From assembly GCA_040374085.1 (NCBI GenBank), contig JBEIVB010000086.1:1-10401 (forward strand): 10,401 nucleotides of DNA. The letters are read 5' to 3'. Below, piece after piece: positions 7,910-10,401 of the stretch. The notes beneath the pieces are model-generated. The model worked only from the letters and a program-made list of their open reading frames with translations. It ran no database searches and was not told where the DNA came from. This stretch comes from JBEIVB01 sp040374085. Lineage in GTDB: Bacteria; Bacteroidota; Bacteroidia; UBA4408. The position numbers were made by a program, and so were the translations under genes. How positions within the stretch are numbered: the stretch's first letter is position 1; every line of letters starts with the position of its first letter.

Positions 7910-8323
7910 ATGGAAAAAATAGTTGTACGTGCAATCGTAGAGGCTCCTTTGGAGTCCGTCTGGAATTGCTACACCCAACCTCACCACATCACCCAATGGA
8001 ACTTTGCCGACCCCAGTTGGCACTGTCCTCGAGCAGAAAACGACATGCGCATTGGGGGAACCTACAAAGCCAGAATGGAAGCGAAAGATGGCAGTGCGGG
8101 TTTCGATTTTGAAGCGGTATACAGCGAAATTTCTGTTGAGCAGAGTTTCACTTACGGGTTCGGAGACCGAAACGCCCACGTGGAGTTTGAAAAAAAAGAA
8201 GACGGCACCCAAGTTACCATCACCTTTGAACCGGAGAACATAAATAGCCCGGAGCTTCAGCGCAACGGATGGCAAGCCATTCTCAACAACTTCAAACACT
8301 ATACCGAACATGAAGCCCGGTAA
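7910..8323 (+). CDS. SRPBCC / AHSA1-like domain protein
   Basis: This is a 137-residue single-domain cytoplasmic protein of the SRPBCC (START/Bet v1-like) superfamily, AHSA1-like branch. The family signature is clear: an N-terminal strand with APLESVWNCYTQPHHITQWNF, the DMRIGGTYKARMEAKDGS strand pair, a central FDFEAVYSEISVEQSFTYGF segment, then VEFEKKEDGTQVTITFEPEN and a C-terminal helix with GWQAILNNFKHYTE. Length is normal for the family. Such proteins form a helix-grip cavity for hydrophobic ligands; the ligand here is unknown. The 3' end overlaps the next gene by 14 bases, so the two are probably translated together. ATG 7910 is the start because the domain begins at once; no Shine-Dalgarno is visible. 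Confidence 0.94.
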   Translation: MEKIVVRAIVEAPLESVWNCYTQPHHITQWNFADPSWHCPRAENDMRIGGTYKARMEAKDGSAGFDFEAVYSEISVEQSFTYGFGDRNAHVEFEKKEDGTQVTITFEPENINSPELQRNGWQAILNNFKHYTEHEAR

Positions 8324-8762
8324 AATAATGCCGGCATTATGGTTTTTTACTCCAGACGGAAAAGTGGAACACCTTATACATTATTACCAAAACGTTTTCA
8401 AAGACCATTTTGAGGCGGGTACCATCATTCCTTTAGGCGAAACGCCGGGAGGTTACGCAGAAATGTGCACCATTCGCTTTTTTGGACAAGCCTATCACAT
8501 CATGTCCACATCCAAAGAACATCATCCGTTCAACGATGCCTTCGCCATTGTGGTGCATTGCAGCAACCAGGAAGAAATAGATGCCTACTGGGATTACTTC
8601 ACCAAAGAAGGCAAAGAATCGCAATGCGGCTGGTGCCAAGATCGGTTTGGGTTGCGTTGGCAAATCATTCCGGAAAACATGGGTGCCCTTTTGCAGACGC
8701 CCAACGGAAACGCTGTGATGATGAAACAAAAAAAGATTGTTGTTTCGGAATACCATTCATGA
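8310..8762 (+). CDS. VOC family protein (PhnB / 3-demethylubiquinone methyltransferase-like domain)
   Basis: This is a 150-residue protein of the vicinal oxygen chelate (glyoxalase/bleomycin-resistance) fold, PhnB-like subgroup. Landmarks are KIMPALWFFTPDGKVEHLIHYYQNVF at the N-terminus (replacing the usual WF...A..FY..iF), CTIRFFGQAYHIMSTSK, FNDAFAIVVHCSNQEEIDAYWDYF in the middle, and the subgroup signature CGWCQDRFGLRWQIIPENM near residue 110-128. Despite the methyltransferase name attached to the domain, members have diverse or unknown activities, so I assign no reaction. The ATG at 8310 lies inside the 3' end of the SRPBCC gene in another frame, pointing to translational coupling; an ATG at 8328 is possible but would cut into the first strand (MPALWF). 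No terminator is obvious downstream. Confidence 0.93.
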   Translation: MKPGKIMPALWFFTPDGKVEHLIHYYQNVFKDHFEAGTIIPLGETPGGYAEMCTIRFFGQAYHIMSTSKEHHPFNDAFAIVVHCSNQEEIDAYWDYFTKEGKESQCGWCQDRFGLRWQIIPENMGALLQTPNGNAVMMKQKKIVVSEYHS

Positions 8763-9330
8763 GGTTTTGTGTAAGTGCATGCTGCTTTAGTTCTTCCGAT
8801 GAAAGGGATGGTTGGTTTGCAGATGGGACGGTTTTACCTGCAAGATCCGGAAACAAAAACCCTGTACTACAAAAAGCAGAACGTGGAGGGCAATCTGCAT
8901 GCAGTAAGTCCATCTGCATGTGTGCCTAAGAGGTATATTCTGGTTAAGAATCTCCAGAAGCCACTCCCAACATTTTCGGCAGTAACCAGCTTTTTAGCCT
9001 CTGCTGCTGTTGGATTTCAAATTAAGCGCTACCTGCCGGTCCATCGCAAGTCCCAAAATATTAGGTACAAAAAAAACACTACATGTATGGTTGCATTTCG
9101 ATTGATTTTTATTTCGCAGGGTATGCTGTATTAGGGATGCACGGTGAAATTGTTTTTTATTCAACAGGAGAACATTAACTTTCGGCAACTTTATGAGGCA
9201 AATCATGTGAACATTGCGTTTCTATGAAAAGGCGGCAAACATGAATAAAGACGGAGAATATCCGAAAGCAGAAAGAAATTTTCATTCTTGTGGTCATGCA
9301 TTTCAAGAAATGATTCTCTAAGAAAAAAGG
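8763..9330. other. Intergenic gap with no recognisable gene
   Basis: About 570 bp separate the VOC gene from the glycosyltransferase gene. A plus-strand frame runs from GTG 8775 (or ATG 8799) to the stop at 9132-9134, up to 119 codons, but its product matches no family I know, has no ribosome binding site and a low-complexity basic C-terminal half, so I do not call it. A short direct repeat (ATCTGCATG, at about 8894 and 8912) and an inverted repeat (TTGCAG at 8817-8822, CTGCAA at 8838-8843) are present but without clear meaning. No TAnnTTTG promoter was found ahead of 9331. Confidence 0.5.
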
Positions 9331-10401
9331 ATGCGCAACACAACTCTTATATTGTTTTTCATTCATCTCTTAACGAGAGTTGTATTCGTTTTTCTCACCG
9401 GTTTTTTTAACAACTATGCCCTGCAACTGGATTCTCTTTGGCTGGTAACCTTCGGATTGGAGAACGCTGCACATTTTAACTTCAATTTTGAACTTGACCG
9501 TTTTGTAGCATCGCCTCTTTACCCTACGTTGATTGGTCTGTTTAAAATTGTTTTCAACCAGCAATGGGCCTTGATGCTGATTCTCTTTCAATTGATGCTT
9601 TCTTCTTTGAGTGGCGTTTATATCTACAAAATAGGTTCTCTGCTGTTCAATAAAAAAACAGGAGTCCTTGCCTCTTTAATTTACAGTGTTTTTCCGCTTA
9701 CACTGTGGTATACCCATACCTTTTCCCAAGAGTGCTTGTTTCAGACGTTGCACATCATATCCATGTTTTTTCTGATTAAAAGCATAAAAAAACAGAGCAT
9801 TTCAGCTGTAATCCTATCCGGCATTTTCTTTTCGTTGGCATATTTAACCAAATCGCACATTCTGCTGTTCTCCATTTTTATACCCTTAATTTATTTTCAT
9901 TTTTTCGGATTCAAAAAACAAACCTTTCTTTACTCGGCTGTGTTTGCTGCGGTAGCACTTACGTTCAGCATTCCGTATGGTTTGTATGGATACAAAATAC
10001 ACCATCAATACATAATATCTTCTAATGGTTCCGGATACCAGTTTTACCTTGGCAACACAGAAGTTGGATACAAAACGGTGGTGGATGTGCCTAAAAAAGG
10101 GACCGATGACTTTAGGAGAATTCGAAACGTAAACAAAACGGCGGGCTATTTTAATGGTTCAATGGCTCACTACGATTCCATCCTAAGGCTGCCTCAGAAG
10201 GAAAAGCAGCGTATGTTTTTCCATGAAGGCCTTGCATGGATCAAGGCAAATCCAATAAAATTCATCAAACTAAAAGCAATCGATGCCCTCCTCTTTCTAA
10301 CTCCGGGAATCAGCTACAGCCATTACAGTTTGACCCATTGGCTTTTGGCATTTTTGTTAAGTTTACCCATCTACCTTTTGGCTTACTATACCATGTTAAA
10401 A
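9331..10401 (+). CDS. GT-C fold glycosyltransferase, GT39/ArnT-like (3' end outside window)
   Basis: The frame is open from ATG 9331 to the window end (357 codons, no stop), giving a hydrophobic multi-pass membrane protein. The pattern fits polyprenyl-phosphate-sugar-dependent GT-C transferases (GT39/PMT, ArnT-like): a first helix at residues 6-25, a first external loop with an acidic residue (D34 in ALQLDSLWL) where the family has its catalytic Asp, a SPLYPTLIGLFKIVF segment after it, then a helical run with GVLASLIYSVFPLTLWYTHTFSQE, matching the conserved region that ends in Glu. Several helices follow, then a more polar loop (about 228-310) with GNTEVGYKTVVDVPKKG and AWIKANPIKFIKLKAID. Such enzymes transfer sugars to lipids, proteins or glycans on the outer face of the inner membrane; donor and acceptor are unknown. 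ATG 9331 follows AAAAAAGG, too close for a normal Shine-Dalgarno. The gene is AT-rich (18 G/C in 60 bases at 9841-9900). Confidence 0.82.
   Translation, partial: MRNTTLILFFIHLLTRVVFVFLTGFFNNYALQLDSLWLVTFGLENAAHFNFNFELDRFVASPLYPTLIGLFKIVFNQQWALMLILFQLMLSSLSGVYIYKIGSLLFNKKTGVLASLIYSVFPLTLWYTHTFSQECLFQTLHIISMFFLIKSIKKQSISAVILSGIFFSLAYLTKSHILLFSIFIPLIYFHFFGFKKQTFLYSAVFAAVALTFSIPYGLYGYKIHHQYIISSNGSGYQFYLGNTEVGYKTVVDVPKKGTDDFRRIRNVNKTAGYFNGSMAHYDSILRLPQKEKQRMFFHEGLAWIKANPIKFIKLKAIDALLFLTPGISYSHYSLTHWLLAFLLSLPIYLLAYYTMLK

Noticed and set aside
9085..9100. Possible third copy of the 5.8-kb repeat (TATGGTTGCATTT resembles a part of copy A)
   Set aside because: Only about 12 bases match, with a gap, and no flanking similarity continues; chance is sufficient.

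Overview
The window looks like chromosomal DNA of a Bacteroidota bacterium. The evidence is a secreted delta-60-repeat protein with a C-terminal type IX secretion (T9SS) sorting domain, a RecQ helicase tail with the extra C-terminal helix-turn-helix domain common in this phylum, a TPR-type sensor kinase next to a LuxR-type regulator, weak or absent Shine-Dalgarno sequences, and a TAnnTTTG-type -7 element. I cannot name genus or species. No phage, insertion sequence, CRISPR array, tRNA or rRNA is visible.

Layout. 1-886 (+): C-terminal part of RecQ, clearly more GC-rich than the rest. 887-1568: long non-coding gap between convergent genes, with an AT-rich core and a strong minus-strand terminator. 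1569-2975 (-): secreted delta-60-repeat/T9SS protein. 3226-5610 (+): NarL/LuxR-type response regulator followed 30 bp later by its probable partner, a TPR-containing HisKA_3 sensor kinase. 5611-6491: gap holding two diverged direct repeats, about 74% identical over 100 aligned bases, that look like decayed copies of one unrecognised sequence. 6492-7670 (+): integral-membrane acyltransferase-3 protein whose family R-x10-H motif reads C-x10-H. 7910-8762 (+): two overlapping genes, an SRPBCC/AHSA1-like protein and a PhnB-like VOC protein. 8763-9330: gap with nothing recognisable. 9331-10401 (+): start of a multi-pass GT-C (GT39/ArnT-like) glycosyltransferase running off the window.

How the genes relate. 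Two transcription units are well supported: regulator-kinase and SRPBCC-VOC. The two-component pair is divergently transcribed from the secreted protein, which makes that gene a possible but unproven target. The acyltransferase and the GT-C protein are both envelope-modification types but are separated by unrelated genes, so I do not claim one pathway. I see no clear previously undescribed multi-gene system. The most unusual items are the degenerate direct repeat at 5.8-6.4 kb, the altered acyltransferase motif beside it, and the base-composition break after RecQ.
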